Shown: in pieces, positions 63,124 to 64,000 of the stretch
How positions within the stretch are numbered: the stretch's first letter is position 1
Layout of the letters: each line of letters begins with the position of its first letter
Assembly: GCF_001887775.1 (NCBI RefSeq)
Contig: NZ_CP015519.1
Span: forward strand, 1,798,001 to 1,862,000
Reading direction: 5' to 3'
Origin: Syntrophotalea acetylenivorans
GTDB lineage: Bacteria > Desulfobacterota > Desulfuromonadia > Desulfuromonadales > Syntrophotaleaceae
Length of the DNA stretch: 64,000 bases
Translations under genes and position numbers: made by a program
The notes under the pieces: model-generated
The model's input: only the letters and a program-made list of their open reading frames with translations
Databases searched by the model: none
Told to the model about the DNA's origin: nothing

Positions 63124-64000
63124 CATGAGCAAAGTGCTGATTATTGGTGCAGGTGGCGTAGGCCGGGTGGTGGTTCACAAATGCGCTCAGGCCAAAGAGG
63201 TCTTTACCGGAATCACCCTGGCGTCCCGGACCAAGTCCAAATGCGACGCCATCGCTGCGGAGATTCCCCACTTTCCCATCAAGACCGCCCAGGTCGATGC
63301 GGACAATGTCCCCGAGCTGGTGGCTCTGATCAAGCAGGAGCAGCCCCAACTGGTGCTCAACGTGGCTTTGCCCTACCAGGACCTGACCATCATGGATGCC
63401 TGCCTGGAAACGGGGGTCGATTACCTCGACACCGCCAACTACGAGCCTCTCGATACTGCTAAGTTCGAATACAGCTGGCAGTGGGCCTACCACGAGCGGT
63501 TCAAGGAAAAAGGTCTGATGGCTTTGCTCGGCAGCGGCTTCGACCCCGGTGTAACCAACGTCTATACCGCCCTGGCGGCCAAGAAGTACCTCGACGAGAT
63601 CCACGAGATCGACATCATCGACGCCAACGCCGGCGATCACGGCCAGGCCTTTGCCACCAATTTTAACCCGGAGATCAACATCCGTGAGGTGACCGCTCCT
63701 TGCCGTCACTGGGAAGAGGGTCAGTGGATCGAAACGCCGCCGCTGAGCACCAAGCACAGCTTTGATTTTCCTGAAGGCATCGGACCAATGAACATCTACC
63801 GCATGTACCACGAGGAGATGGAGTCTCTGGTCAAGCATATCCCGACCATTAAAAAGGCGCAGTTCTGGATGACCTTCTCCGACAACTACCTCAAGCATCT
63901 GGAGGTCTTGCAGAACATAGGCATGACCCGCATCGACGAGGTCGAATACCAGGGCCAGAAGATCGTCCCGCTGCAGTTTCTGAAAGCGGTGCTGCCCGAC
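63124..64000 (+). CDS. Carboxynorspermidine dehydrogenase / saccharopine dehydrogenase family (runs off the window)
   Basis: The reading frame from ATG 63124 stays open to the end (292 codons). MSKVLIIGAGGVGRVVVHKCA is the NADPH site, with the LALPYQDL-like and YEPLDTAKFEYSWQW motifs, then LLGSGFDPGVTNVYTALAA and DIIDANAGDHG typical of bacterial Lys1-like carboxynorspermidine synthase. The enzyme joins aspartate semialdehyde to a diamine in the alternative norspermidine/spermidine route. GAGGAACAGAACC is the ribosome site. It follows the polyamine-type regulator by 93 bp; a decarboxylase partner (nspC) would be expected downstream. Confidence 0.9.

Noticed and set aside
63107-63898. 263-codon minus-strand ORF opposite the saccharopine dehydrogenase family gene
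   Set aside because: The plus-strand frame has clear enzyme motifs and a ribosome site, so the minus frame is a shadow.
1-64000. CRISPR arrays, rRNA operons, prophage or integron structures
   Set aside because: No regularly spaced repeats, rRNA-like sequence, phage structural genes or integrase were seen.

Overview
The window looks like chromosomal DNA of a Desulfuromonadales/Geobacterales-type deltaproteobacterium (Desulfuromonas, Pelobacter or Geobacter relatives). This rests on protein flavour, moderately high GC, ThyX instead of ThyA, a short HisG, folate-type TrmFO, a dnaG-rpoD-tRNA block and a carboxynorspermidine-type polyamine gene. It is an inference from reading the translations; no database search was run.

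Layout. 1-5.7 kb: edge of a Na/Pi cotransporter-like gene, an AT-richer two-gene cassette (DUF211 plus a VIT1/CCC1-like membrane protein), rsgA, a four-repeat S1 protein, an exported glutaredoxin-like protein, a MoaE-like protein and a SpoU-family methylase. 5.8-10.7 kb: Nudix hydrolase, LOG protein, Cys-cluster protein, RNase P RNA (rnpB), a zinc-ribbon coiled-coil protein and a NIF3 protein. 10.7-17.9 kb: tRNA(CAT), rpoD, dnaG, mutS2, cvpA and yqeY, all on the minus strand. 18-23.6 kb: histidine genes in transcription order hisG-hisD-hisB-hisH-hisA-hisF-hisIE. 23.7-29.4 kb: rho, rpmE, thyX, prfA, prmC, murA. 29.8-37.5 kb: a lipoprotein, an outer-membrane barrel, gluQ, an Rrf2/IscR-like regulator, a SAM-I riboswitch with metX, a GltD-like oxidoreductase, a small internally duplicated protein and a frameshifted nudC. 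37.5-49 kb: lipid kinase, a small secreted protein, a phosphatase, U32 protein, CpoB-like lipoprotein, LysM protein, dprA-smg-topA and trmFO. 49-56 kb: a PocR/GAF/degenerate-GGDEF protein, maf, a PLP-binding protein, an NSS transporter, a phosphoglycolate phosphatase-like gene and an ANKH/MATE-like membrane protein. 56-61.4 kb: an accessory zone with a frameshifted phosphatase-like gene, a small membrane protein and its broken copy, an IS3 remnant, and a three-gene membrane operon (MscS-like, zinc-finger::SLC13 fusion, Rossmann protein). 61.4-64 kb: proC, an XRE-cupin regulator with a perfect palindromic candidate operator, and the start of a carboxynorspermidine dehydrogenase/synthase gene.

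Most of the window is housekeeping. The unusual material lies in: the DUF211/VIT cassette; two families of short dispersed repeats that sit against stop codons; two genes frameshifted in homopolymer runs; the membrane operon bracketed by two copies of one gene; several proteins with eroded catalytic motifs (HisI domain, GGDEF domain, LMW phosphatase loop, MoaE); and the regulator/operator pair in front of the polyamine gene. No CRISPR array, rRNA, prophage or complete insertion sequence was seen.
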